Below, piece by piece: positions 43,352 to 50,947 of a stretch of DNA of 64,000 nucleotides. The notes beneath the pieces were generated by a model. The model was given only the letters and a program-made list of their open reading frames with translations. It was not told the DNA's origin and ran no database searches. The DNA comes from Bacteroidales bacterium (lineage in GTDB: Bacteria > Bacteroidota > Bacteroidia > Bacteroidales > UBA10428): the NCBI GenBank assembly GCA_016928305.1, contig JAFGKY010000165.1, positions 1 through 64,000 of the forward strand, read 5' to 3'. Both the position numbers and the translations under genes were made by a program. The first letter of the stretch is position 1. Every line of letters starts with the position of its first letter.

Positions 43352-43416
43352 GCTGATTGAACAATTCGGATAATAGACGGTAAGAAAGGTTGAAGGTGTA
43401 ACCTCCAACCAGCGGG
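43352..43416 (+). repeat. 65-bp direct repeat, left copy, flanking the HicBA pair
   Basis: Aligns without gaps to 44292-44356 with 57 of 65 identical positions by my count. It contains a GGTTGAAGGT..ACCTCCAACC hairpin. It begins 15 bp after the stop of the TPR gene. Confidence 0.8.
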
Positions 43417-43423
43417 GGGGGGG
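43414..43423 (+). repeat. Ten-G homopolymer tract upstream of the HicBA promoter
   Basis: A run of ten G residues extends the end of the left 65-bp repeat; the right copy has only three G. It lies 60 bp upstream of the -7 box. Confidence 0.8.
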
Positions 43424-43464
43424 ATTTATATTGATTATAATACCTATAACAATTTTTTGCTATA

Positions 43465-43490
43465 TTCGTTACATATAAAGTGTATATTTG
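43465..43490 (+). promoter_or_regulatory. Candidate promoter of hicB-hicA
   Basis: TATATTTG (43483-43490) matches the -7 consensus TAnnTTTG exactly. A -33-like TTCG or TTCGTT lies about 15-18 bases upstream. It supports translation starting at the ATG at 43513 rather than at an upstream ATG at 43480. Confidence 0.6.
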
Positions 43491-43512
43491 CATTCCCACT
43501 AAAAATATCGCT

Positions 43513-43896
43513 ATGGAAAAAAAAGTTGTATTTGCAGGTTCGTGGAGGTCAGGAAGAGATATGCTTAAAGTGCGGTTGCCAATAATTATATTTTCAGAGG
43601 ATAATACTCAAATTGTTTATTGCCCGGCTATAGATGTTAGTGGCTATGGAAAAACCGAGCATGAAGCAAAGGATTCATTTGAAACATCGTTAGATCAATT
43701 TTTTGAATATACTATTCATAAAAACACATTATCAAGTGAGTTAAAAAAACTTGGCTGGAAGCTTCGCGGTAAACATAAATCCGCCAATCCTCCTTCAATG
43801 AAGCAATTACTCGAGAATAATGAAAACTTCAATCGCATTTTCAATGATCATTCATTTAAGAAAATGGATGAAGAGTTTGAAATTCCGGTTGCATAA
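43513..43896 (+). CDS. hicB: HicB-family antitoxin
   Basis: A 127-residue antitoxin of a type II toxin-antitoxin pair. The N-terminal half has the degenerate RNase H-like HicB fold (VRLPIIIFSEDNTQIVYCPAIDVSGYGKTEHEAKDSFETSLDQFFEY), and the C-terminal half is a basic then helical tail that may bind DNA or the toxin. The toxin gene begins in its stop codon (TAATG overlap at 43894-43898), so antitoxin comes first, the reverse of the classical hicA-hicB order. It probably represses its own promoter. The pair lies between two copies of a 65-bp repeat. Confidence 0.85.
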   Translation: MEKKVVFAGSWRSGRDMLKVRLPIIIFSEDNTQIVYCPAIDVSGYGKTEHEAKDSFETSLDQFFEYTIHKNTLSSELKKLGWKLRGKHKSANPPSMKQLLENNENFNRIFNDHSFKKMDEEFEIPVA

Positions 43897-44129
43897 TGAG
43901 TAAAAGCCTTAAAAATATACCACTAAGGCTTTTCAGCGATTATCTAAAATATAAGGGATTAAAATGTATAAGGACGAAAGGAGGCCATGAAGTATGGTCT
44001 CGCAAAGACTTAGGTAGACCCGTTATAATTCAATCACATATTGATCCAATTCCCGAATTCATTATTAGAAATAATTTAAGGACAATCGGTGAAACTGCCG
44101 ATGATTTTTATAAATTTTGTTGTAAGTGA
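43896..44129 (+). CDS. hicA: HicA-family mRNA interferase toxin
   Basis: A 77-residue YcfA/HicA-like toxin with a double-stranded-RNA-binding fold, expected to cleave mRNA during stress unless bound by HicB. The catalytic His is in RTKGGHEVW (His near residue 31), and the C-terminal half HIDPIPEFIIRNNLRTIGETADDFYKF fits the family. Its start codon overlaps the hicB stop codon, giving translational coupling. The gene looks intact. Confidence 0.87.
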   Translation: MSKSLKNIPLRLFSDYLKYKGLKCIRTKGGHEVWSRKDLGRPVIIQSHIDPIPEFIIRNNLRTIGETADDFYKFCCK

Positions 44130-44269
44130 CTTACTTTTAGGCGATTCCGTATCGCACCCCGTTGCCCAAACGATCCTGTTTACAGTTGATTTTTACAGTG
44201 AATACCCATTCAGTTCCCTCTTCAGTTAAAATTGAAATAAATAAATGATTTTTTTTACTTTAGCAAAAG

Positions 44270-44288
44270 AGGCAGGTGCAACCTGCCT
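44270..44288 (+). repeat. Palindrome with GCA loop next to the right 65-bp repeat
   Basis: AGGCAGGT and ACCTGCCT pair around GCA. The hairpin inside the adjacent 65-bp repeat has the same GCA loop (GGTTGAAGGT/ACCTTCAACC), so the two may be related units. Confidence 0.6.
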
Positions 44289-44291
44289 GTG

Positions 44292-44356
44292 GCTGATTGA
44301 ATAATTTGGATAAACAACTGTAAGAAAGGTTGAAGGTGCAACCTTCAACCAGCGGG
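44292..44356 (+). repeat. 65-bp direct repeat, right copy
   Basis: Partner of 43352-43416 (57 of 65 identical). It has a perfect 10-bp hairpin GGTTGAAGGT-GCA-ACCTTCAACC. Together the copies bracket the HicBA genes and their promoter. Confidence 0.8.
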
Positions 44357-44450
44357 TTTATTAAGGAATAAATGTTACGATGGTGTAGGTTGGAATAAAA
44401 CATGAAAAAGGTCTTGCAAAGGAAAGCTATAAGGCTAAAAGAAAAATCTG

Positions 44451-44524
44451 CGACCCCGACAGGACTCAAACCTGTAACCTTCTGATCCGTAGTCAGATGC
44501 TCTATTCAATTAAGCTACGGGGCC
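44451..44524 (-). tRNA. tRNA-Arg (anticodon ACG)
   Basis: A 74-base cloverleaf on the minus strand. The acceptor stem GGCCCCG (5' end at 44524) pairs with CGGGGTC, anticodon stem TCTGA/TCAGA encloses loop CTACGGA with anticodon ACG, and the T arm contains ACAGG-TTTGAGT-CCTGT. The discriminator base is G and the CCA end is not encoded. ACG is modified to ICG by TadA in bacteria and reads CGU, CGC and CGA. Confidence 0.95.
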
Positions 44525-44608
44525 AGAATTTTGGATTGCAAATATAGAAAAAATGATTTGAAATTTTCAGGAATTCTGAATTGTTTTGGAGGACAGTGAA
44601 TATTCGGA

Positions 44609-46228
44609 TTATTCCGTCTGTGAACAACCGGGGAGTGTAACTGTAACCGTTGTGCCCTCTCCTTCCCTGCTCTCAATCGTTATTGAACCCTGATTCTTCT
44701 GGATCATTTCATTGCTTAATGCAAGACCCAGACCAGTGCCTGGTTCACTAACAGTACCAGCCCTCGAAGTATTAACTTCCTGCTTAAGGAGTATTTCAAT
44801 ATCCAGTTGTGGAATGCCAATGCCTGTGTCCTGTATGGTAATATCAATTCGATCATCCAGCACCATGGCATCAATGATAACCTGTCCTCCGGTGCCGGTA
44901 TATTTCAGCGCATTGGAGACCAGGTTGCGCAAAACCGAGTGCATCATATACTTATCGGCATATACATAAGTATTTGGGTATATATAGCTGATAAGCTGAA
45001 TATCTTTGTTGACCGCAACATGATAATAAAGATCGTGTGTATCTTTTACGATCTCATAGAGGTCAAATCTCTCTTTGACCGGACGGAGAGTATCTTGTTG
45101 CATTTTCGACCAATCAGAGAGATTCTCGAGCAGCCCGTAAGAATTTCTAACTGAGGCATCAATGGAATCAACCAGTTGAAGCACTTTTGCATGGTCAAAT
45201 TCACGACTTTTTTCCCGCAGAATATCCGAAAATCCCATTATGGTACTGAAGGGATTTTTCAGGTCGTGTGTAATAAGCTGAAGGAAACGATCTTTTTGTT
45301 TGATTATTTTGGTAAGTTCCTCAATCTTCCATTGCATTTGGTCGGCTGAATCGATCCGTTCTATTTCTGTACCAGCACGTGAAGCAAGAAGTGATAATAC
45401 ATAACGCGAATTGGGAATTTCTTCCATGGGCCTGTCATCCATAAGGATAATCATACCTGTGACCCTTCCCTCTGCATTGAAGACCGGAGCACCCATGTAA
45501 CTTTCAGCACCCAGGGTAGTAACCAGTTCATCACCCGGGAACATGTCTTTCAGGTTTCTCGGATAAAAGGTAGTATATCCTTTCAGTACATTCTGGGAAG
45601 AGCTTCCTTCAAGGGAAAAAGAAAAATTATCGCGTTCAGCGCCATTTGCCCAGCAATGAATTGTGGTTGCCTTGTTTGATCCGGGCTCACAAAGACGAGC
45701 AACCATACAAAACCGTGCGTCAAAAGTCTTGGATAATAAATCAGTTATTATTTTAAAATAATCCAATCCGCTCACTTTTGAAGTATGTTTCACAAGCGCA
45801 GACAGCATCTCTGCGGTTTTCAAATAATCGACAACACGTCGTGTACGGAAAACAATTACTTTCCCGTAAGTAGTTTCAATAGACTTAACGGTATATCTCC
45901 CCCAGAAAACATTGCCCCTGATGGTTTTAAATGCAAGTTCATGGCTGTATTCCTTTCCGCTGTTTACCGTCTCAATAAACTGGGTTTTGCTGAATTCAAC
46001 CGGTTCAGCGTCATACAGATTGAATACTTCGAAACTTACAAGATCATTTTTATGCTGGGCCTGAAATAAATCCAGCGCCTTTTTATTGCAATCGATGATC
46101 GTAAAATCGGAATGATTCAGCAGGAATATGGCATCGGGAGAATCATCAAATACTGTCCTGAAGATCGGATCATCATTTTGGGTCTTAAGTAAAGATGACG
46201 AATCGTGAAGAATTTTTAATTTACGCAT
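44609..46228 (-). CDS. Soluble PAS-GAF sensor histidine kinase
   Basis: A 539-residue kinase with no membrane segment. A PAS domain covers about residues 20-140 (FDDSPDAIFLLNHSDFTIIDCNKKALDLFQ), a GAF domain about 150-290 (GLDYFKIITDLLSKTF, SYMGAPVFNAEGRVTGMIILMDDRP), then HisKA with phospho-acceptor His near 321 (QLITHDLKNPFSTIMGF) and HATPase (LRNLVSNALKYTG, IQDTGIGIPQ, EPGTGLGLALSNEMI). It is an orphan with no adjacent response regulator. The input is presumably a small ligand or redox/energy signal in the cytoplasm. Confidence 0.93.
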   Translation of the reverse strand: MRKLKILHDSSSLLKTQNDDPIFRTVFDDSPDAIFLLNHSDFTIIDCNKKALDLFQAQHKNDLVSFEVFNLYDAEPVEFSKTQFIETVNSGKEYSHELAFKTIRGNVFWGRYTVKSIETTYGKVIVFRTRRVVDYLKTAEMLSALVKHTSKVSGLDYFKIITDLLSKTFDARFCMVARLCEPGSNKATTIHCWANGAERDNFSFSLEGSSSQNVLKGYTTFYPRNLKDMFPGDELVTTLGAESYMGAPVFNAEGRVTGMIILMDDRPMEEIPNSRYVLSLLASRAGTEIERIDSADQMQWKIEELTKIIKQKDRFLQLITHDLKNPFSTIMGFSDILREKSREFDHAKVLQLVDSIDASVRNSYGLLENLSDWSKMQQDTLRPVKERFDLYEIVKDTHDLYYHVAVNKDIQLISYIYPNTYVYADKYMMHSVLRNLVSNALKYTGTGGQVIIDAMVLDDRIDITIQDTGIGIPQLDIEILLKQEVNTSRAGTVSEPGTGLGLALSNEMIQKNQGSITIESREGEGTTVTVTLPGCSQTE

Positions 46229-46449
46229 AGACCAAAGTAATGAGTTTGATAGTAGTTCCTTTACACATCTTTACGACCTATATAAGTATAATGTTGAAAA
46301 AAATTGACGAAAGGAAATAATTCATTTATGAACGGAAAAAAGAGAGCTTTGTAACGAATTGACATCCGTTAATTGGCTTTTTGTGATAACCCAAAATCAA
46401 TAAATGATTTTTCGAAATGTTTAGACTGAGTTAACTGCTGCAATGAGTT

Positions 46450-46833
46450 TCACTTAAACAACTCCTCATCGCGGATCAGCATTAAAATGGCATTATGGGG
46501 AATAATCACGTATTTCTCATTATTGAATTCAATTTCCCATCCGCTTTTCTGGAGATAGATTGCCAGATCTCCCTCTTTGGGTTGCAGTGGTACATATTTA
46601 ACCTCATCGCTTTTATCTTTCCAGGGTTCATCAATCTCATTTATGGCCGGTATTGGATATCCCGGACCGACTTTTAATACATATCCATTCTGAATGGATT
46701 CTTTTTCCTGTACACCGGGAGGCAGATAAAGACCCGTATTGGTTTTATCATGTGGTGTTTTTGGTTTTATCAGAACCCGGTCACCAACCAGTATGAATTT
46801 GTCAAGGTTCTGTACTCCTATTTCAAGAGGCAT
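46450..46833 (-). CDS. GroES-like co-chaperonin-related protein
   Basis: A 127-residue Cpn10-fold protein. Conserved parts are LVGDRVLIKPKTPHDKTNTGLYLPPGVQEKESIQNGYVLKVGPG and KEGDLAIYLQKSGWEIEFNNEKYVIIPHNAILMLI. The mobile loop is lengthened and an insertion (IPAINEIDEPWKDKSDEVKYV) separates the two halves, which makes it longer than the ~95-residue GroES. No groEL gene is adjacent. Such stand-alone proteins are frequent in Bacteroidota, and whether they cap GroEL is not established. Confidence 0.83.
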   Translation of the reverse strand: MPLEIGVQNLDKFILVGDRVLIKPKTPHDKTNTGLYLPPGVQEKESIQNGYVLKVGPGYPIPAINEIDEPWKDKSDEVKYVPLQPKEGDLAIYLQKSGWEIEFNNEKYVIIPHNAILMLIRDEELFK

Positions 46834-47130
46834 TATGATGAAATGTATTTATGCAAAGATAGAGAATCATGTTATGCAAAAAGAAAAAAACGTGGTCAAA
46901 TATGTTTTTGCGTTTTTAGCATTTCCGTATAATCGACAATAATTAATTCCTGTATCCGTTATGATGATTCACTACCATTTTTTTATGCATCACGTCCCGG
47001 TTCTGTCCAAACAGAGTGTTGGTAATTATGATCCAATATTTAATCTTTTTTTATTACTTTTATTGTTAATTATTTATTTCCGAAACAAAATAAAAACAAT
47101 AGCGTAATAATTCAATAAACAACTTGTTTT

Positions 47131-47412
47131 ATGAATGAAAAGGTAATTCAGAAGAGATTACAGCGAAAATATCATGTACCGGTTATCGGTCATTTTGCTG
47201 ATAAAAGCGTTCGATTCAATTCAATAGTTGACGCCGAGCGTGTTACGGGCATTAATTACAACCTTATTTTCGAGGCCTGCATCGGAAAAATATACAGAGC
47301 CGGAAATGTATTTTGGGAATTTGAAAAAGGGAATCATTATATAAAATACAAAGCCTATTACTTAAGGGCTCTCGAAAAGGTGCGTGAGCTGGAAAACAAA
47401 AAGACACATTAA
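47131..47412 (+). CDS. Small basic protein with NUMOD1-like helix-turn-helix segment
   Basis: A 93-residue protein. The central part VIGHFADKSVRFNSIVDAERVTGINYNLIFEACIGKIYRAGNVFWEF resembles NUMOD1/DUF-type DNA-binding repeats of homing endonucleases: a beta-hairpin, a SI-x-A-x-x-TGIN helix-turn-helix and a closing beta strand. No nuclease domain is attached. The C-terminus is a charged helix. It stands alone; the family assignment is by eye, and the role is unknown. Confidence 0.65.
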   Translation: MNEKVIQKRLQRKYHVPVIGHFADKSVRFNSIVDAERVTGINYNLIFEACIGKIYRAGNVFWEFEKGNHYIKYKAYYLRALEKVRELENKKTH

Positions 47413-47438
47413 TAAACAAGATTACGCTGAACGGATGT

Positions 47439-47933
47439 TCACCACAATTCAACTTTGTTAAAGACCTGAATAATCTGATCCGGGCTTTTTGCTTTTCTGA
47501 GTTCAGCTTCAAAATCAGTCGTTACATCTCCTAAAACGGAAAGTGCAACATCCAGACAATAATCCAGATCGTTCGTAGCCCTTTCTTTGTCAACAATTCC
47601 TTTCTTCACCTGTTTTTTTAACAGACGGTTCAACTTTAAAACAGTATTATATATTACGGGTTTCAGCACAACGGTCTTCTCACCCGGAGATGTCGGCGTG
47701 GGCGGTTCGGTATATGTATAATAATCCTGCAACAGGTACATTTTCCGGGCAATGATATCACCAAACGGATGCTCAGCAAGCATAGATCTATCGATGGATA
47801 TTAAGTCATCCTTATTAACCATATTATGAAAAAAATACTTTTTGGCAGGTACAGAATCTGTGCTGCTATGCTGTGCACACAGGAATCCAAAACTCCATAG
47901 AATCCCTATAAGTGTTACAACTACTCTATTCAT
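47439..47933 (-). CDS. Exported protein of unknown function
   Basis: A 164-residue protein with a signal peptide (MNRVVVTLIGILWSFGFLCAQ). The mature part is helical with two conserved-looking features, ERATNDLDYCLDVALSVLGDVTTDFEAELRKAKSPDQIIQVFNKVEL at the C-terminus and a Pro/Thr-rich turn (TYTEPPTPTSPGEK). I do not recognise the family. An upstream ATG at 47951 would add six residues. It sits between a small + strand gene and the esterase gene, and its 3' end converges with the NUMOD-like gene. Confidence 0.7.
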   Translation of the reverse strand: MNRVVVTLIGILWSFGFLCAQHSSTDSVPAKKYFFHNMVNKDDLISIDRSMLAEHPFGDIIARKMYLLQDYYTYTEPPTPTSPGEKTVVLKPVIYNTVLKLNRLLKKQVKKGIVDKERATNDLDYCLDVALSVLGDVTTDFEAELRKAKSPDQIIQVFNKVELW

Positions 47934-48027
47934 ATTCAATTTGTTAAACAATACCAGGGTTGCAAATATACAAAAAATATTTTCCTGGTTTGGTAAAATA
48001 AATCATGTTTTAAAATTAATTCAGCAA

Positions 48028-49995
48028 TCAGGGTTTCTCCGCAGGTCTTCTCCAGTTGTCCGTCCGAAAAGGAGAAGCCGGCAGTCCCTGTTTATTATAC
48101 AGGTTAGCATCATCAGGATTATCGGACCAGGCATATCGTACAGCTATTGGTTCGGTCATATCATCAGCATACACGACTACCTTGTTGTCTTCAATACGTG
48201 CTTTGGCCCATATAAACTGCCGATCGGCACCGGCTATAGAAAATCCTTTTAAATAACCATATTTATCATGGGCCATTAGACCGCTGCCGATATGATCAAA
48301 TTCCAATACCATGGTGTTGCCAACAATTTTATAAGACTTGAATACAGGACCCGAATAAACAATAGGTTCACCATATGCTATCTTCCTTGCCGCCAGTGAT
48401 AAACGGTATCCGACATCCTGTTTATTGATGGGATGAATATCATCCGCGTCACCAATATCAATTGCTACAGCCATACCTGTATAAGGCAAAGACAGGGCCA
48501 TCTGCTGTACCTCACGCAGTTCGGCCCAGTTACTGTTCCCCGGTATGGACACCGGCTGCCTGAAATTGGCCAGTTGCACAATCAGAAAAACCAGATCAGG
48601 ATTATTCCATTTCTCCCGCCAGTTTTTTATCATAAGAGGAAGCAGTGTACGATACAAATACGGTTCATCCTCATTCGATTCTCCCTGGTACCAGATAGCT
48701 CCTTTAACGGCATAATTCAATAAGGGATATATCATACCATTGTATAATATGGAGGGATAGTCATTTGGACTGCAGGGTGTGTCATCATAGCTGTATTGGA
48801 GCGGATTGATCTTATATTTCCAGTCACCGGCCAGGGCAACAGATTGCCCTGCTCCTTTCAGGTACAACATGCTGTCTTCACTCCACATGCCTCCTCCACC
48901 TCCTGTATCATCCACCCGAACGGTTATGACATTTTTTCCCGGCCTCAATGTACCTGCAGGGACAGTGTAGTATCTGTCCTGGTTGTACCGGTTGAGGGTT
49001 TGACCGACCAGGATGCCGTTAATCCACGTCATATCACTGTCATCGATCATTCCGAGTGAAAGGACTGTTTCCTTATTCACCATTTCTTCCGGAATTTCCA
49101 CTTCGCAACGAAACCATACAACACCATCCAGTCCGGGCAGCAAAGTTCTTTCCCACAAACCGGGTACTTCAATTGCCGGCCAGCCGGTATCATCAAAGTC
49201 TGCCCCGGCCCAAATGGCTTTGCCATTAACTATTCCATCGGTAGTACCCGTGATCTGTTTCTTAATATTATCCAGTTTCAGCTTTTGTTCCTTTTCCAGT
49301 TTAAGAATATCAACGTTTTGCAATTCATCCACGCGGTTTTTTCTTTCGGGTACGTTGTACAAAGCATCATCGCTTGTCCAGCTTTCAATGAGTGTACCCC
49401 CCCAGTTTGTACCGATGAGACCGATAGGCACATTAAGATTCTCATAAAGATTGCGGCCGAAGAAATAACCCACAGCAGAAAAATCTGCGACCGTAGCCCG
49501 GGAACATACCATCCATTCCCCTCCGGAAAGATCTTCAGCCGGCCGGAAGGCAATGGTATTGGGAACATCAAAGAACCTGATTTCCGGATAATCCGCACTT
49601 TCAACTTCTTTCTTTCCATTAACCGACCGAATAACATTGAATTCCATATTCGATTGTCCGGAACATATCCATACCTCTCCCACCATTATGTTTTCCAGCT
49701 CAATTGTATTTTTTCCCTTTATTATCATGGAATAAGGGCCTCCTGCCTCCATGGAAGGAAAGATGATTTTCCATTTTCCCTCATCATCGGCCCGGGAGGA
49801 CAGGGTGTTACCTTTAAAGTCAATTGTCACTCTCTCACGGGCATCGGCCCATCCCCAAATGGTGACAGGAGCATTCCGCTGGATTACCATGTTGCTGCCA
49901 ATAATGCGGGGGAGCCGGATATTTCCCCAAAGCATGGATGTCTGCATCCCCATGATGACAAGTACAATTATCAATCGGCAAGGTCGTATATGCAT
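48028..49995 (-). CDS. Exported sialate O-acetylesterase (SASA/DUF303) with inserted jelly-roll domain
   Basis: A 655-residue secreted enzyme expected to remove O-acetyl groups from sialic acids or related sugars. Signal peptide (residues 1-24), then an SGNH-type hydrolase with nucleophile Ser 115 (WICSGQSNMEFN), an oxyanion segment (LIGTNWGGTLIESWTS) and AIWYQGESNEDEP and AIDIGDADDIHPINKQDVG for the catalytic His. A GH2-like galactose-binding jelly roll (about residues 270-390, DSDMTWINGILVGQT) splits the catalytic domain, as is common in this family. It is divergent from the ECF/FecR/SusCD locus and may belong to the same glycan-use programme. Confidence 0.92.
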   Translation of the reverse strand: MHIRPCRLIIVLVIMGMQTSMLWGNIRLPRIIGSNMVIQRNAPVTIWGWADARERVTIDFKGNTLSSRADDEGKWKIIFPSMEAGGPYSMIIKGKNTIELENIMVGEVWICSGQSNMEFNVIRSVNGKKEVESADYPEIRFFDVPNTIAFRPAEDLSGGEWMVCSRATVADFSAVGYFFGRNLYENLNVPIGLIGTNWGGTLIESWTSDDALYNVPERKNRVDELQNVDILKLEKEQKLKLDNIKKQITGTTDGIVNGKAIWAGADFDDTGWPAIEVPGLWERTLLPGLDGVVWFRCEVEIPEEMVNKETVLSLGMIDDSDMTWINGILVGQTLNRYNQDRYYTVPAGTLRPGKNVITVRVDDTGGGGGMWSEDSMLYLKGAGQSVALAGDWKYKINPLQYSYDDTPCSPNDYPSILYNGMIYPLLNYAVKGAIWYQGESNEDEPYLYRTLLPLMIKNWREKWNNPDLVFLIVQLANFRQPVSIPGNSNWAELREVQQMALSLPYTGMAVAIDIGDADDIHPINKQDVGYRLSLAARKIAYGEPIVYSGPVFKSYKIVGNTMVLEFDHIGSGLMAHDKYGYLKGFSIAGADRQFIWAKARIEDNKVVVYADDMTEPIAVRYAWSDNPDDANLYNKQGLPASPFRTDNWRRPAEKP

Positions 49996-50093
49996 CGTTT
50001 TGTTTTTTAAATGTTAATAAAAGATGGTATGACATGTATACCGTTTCAAACCCCTAATGTAATCAATTTATCAGTCTTGTCCGAGAAAAGGTC

Positions 50094-50183
50094 AGGACTA
50101 AAGTCCTTAAGCGAATTGAATTCATTAACCCCAGGCTTAAGCCTGGGGTCAGTAAAAGTATCATTATTACAGGGCTTTAGCCC
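50094..50183. repeat. Cluster of three palindromes
   Basis: AGGACTAAAGTCCT (50094-50107), the perfect 20-mer CCCCAGGCTTAAGCCTGGGG (50129-50148) and GGGCTTTAGCCC (50172-50183) occur within 90 bp. All have an AGNCTTWAG-type core (CTAAAG, CTTAAG, CTTTAG), suggesting related units. Confidence 0.7.
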
Positions 50184-50246
50184 ATAACATTTGTCTTATC
50201 CCAGATAATACTTCGAAATTTTATAAAATCGATGTTCTGTTAATTA

Positions 50247-50278
50247 TTTTGAATAAATGCCTAAAATCCGTTAATTTG
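50247..50278 (+). promoter_or_regulatory. Candidate promoter of the ECF sigma gene
   Basis: A -33 element TTTTG (50247-50251) and a -7 element TTAATTTG (50271-50278, seven of eight to TAnnTTTG) are separated by 19 bases, the usual Bacteroidota spacing. The start codon at 50303 is 24 bases further. Confidence 0.6.
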
Positions 50279-50302
50279 TGCTATGAAGTATAAACTTACT
50301 AT

Positions 50303-50947
50303 ATGACTTTCTCCTTAACAGATATTGATTTATTCCGGCAAACGAAAAAAGGAGATGTCCTTGCATTCGAAAAGCTTTTTAAGTCGTACTATAAGAATTT
50401 ATGTTTTTTTGCCGAAAGTTACGTCAGGGAAAAGGCGATGGCTGAAGAAATAGTCGGCAGCTTTTTTATGAACATATGGGAAAAACGGAAAACGATTGAA
50501 ATAAAAGATTCCGTCAAATCCTATTTCTATTCCAGTGTCCATAACCACTGCATTAAGTACCTCGAGCACCTGAAAGTGATGAAGAAATATGAGGATTTTG
50601 CATTATCAAGGTTGAGGAATAAAGAACTGTTGGCTCCTTCATCCAATGCATATCCACTGGCTAACCTGATCTCAAAGGAAATTGTTGGTGACATTGAAAA
50701 ATCGATTAATGACCTGCCTGAAAAATGCAGGGAAATATTTTGCATGAGTCGCTTTGAGGAAATGAGTTATGAAGATATATCCACTAAGCTCAATATCTCC
50801 ATTAATACTGTCAGAACACAAATGGCAAGAGCATTGCAAAAACTCAGGGACAGTCTTCAACGCTACCTGCCTGTATTCATATTATTCATTATGAAGGGAA
50901 TAACTTCAATATTCTTGTTAACCGGGAATAACAGCAACGGATTATGA
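50303..50947 (+). CDS. ECF-type RNA polymerase sigma factor
   Basis: A 214-residue sigma-70-family factor of the Bacteroidota RpoE-like group. Region 2 covers about 25-95 (AFEKLFKSYYKNLCFFAESYV, AEEIVGSFFMNIWEKR, SYFYSSVHNHCIKYL) and region 4 about 140-195 (DLPEKCREIFCMSRFEEMSYEDISTKLNISINTVRTQMARALQKL). The last ~20 residues are hydrophobic (VFILFIMKGITSIFLL), which is unusual and could hold it near the membrane. Its stop codon overlaps the fecR start (ATGA). It should transcribe the downstream susCD genes when released by the FecR proteins. Confidence 0.95.
   Translation: MTFSLTDIDLFRQTKKGDVLAFEKLFKSYYKNLCFFAESYVREKAMAEEIVGSFFMNIWEKRKTIEIKDSVKSYFYSSVHNHCIKYLEHLKVMKKYEDFALSRLRNKELLAPSSNAYPLANLISKEIVGDIEKSINDLPEKCREIFCMSRFEEMSYEDISTKLNISINTVRTQMARALQKLRDSLQRYLPVFILFIMKGITSIFLLTGNNSNGL

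Larger units (their letters stand above)
44130..44450. other. Intergenic region between hicA and tRNA-Arg
   Basis: No gene is seen. It holds an 8-bp palindrome with GCA loop (44270-44288) and the right copy of the 65-bp repeat (44292-44356). Confidence 0.6.
49996..50302. other. Divergent regulatory region between the esterase and the ECF sigma gene
   Basis: Holds three short palindromes (50094-50183) and the candidate sigma-gene promoter (50247-50278). No gene is seen. Confidence 0.6.

Noticed and set aside
43480-43512. Start of hicB at an upstream ATG
   Set aside because: A perfect -7 promoter box lies at 43483-43490, so that ATG would be at or before the transcript start; the ATG at 43513 gives the normal family N-terminus.
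43338-44524. The 65-bp repeats as att sites of an integrated element ending in tRNA-Arg
   Set aside because: Neither copy resembles the 3' end of the tRNA, and there is no integrase gene in the interval.
49285-50010. 241-codon open frame on the + strand
   Set aside because: It is antisense to the well-supported sialate O-acetylesterase; composition is not protein-like.
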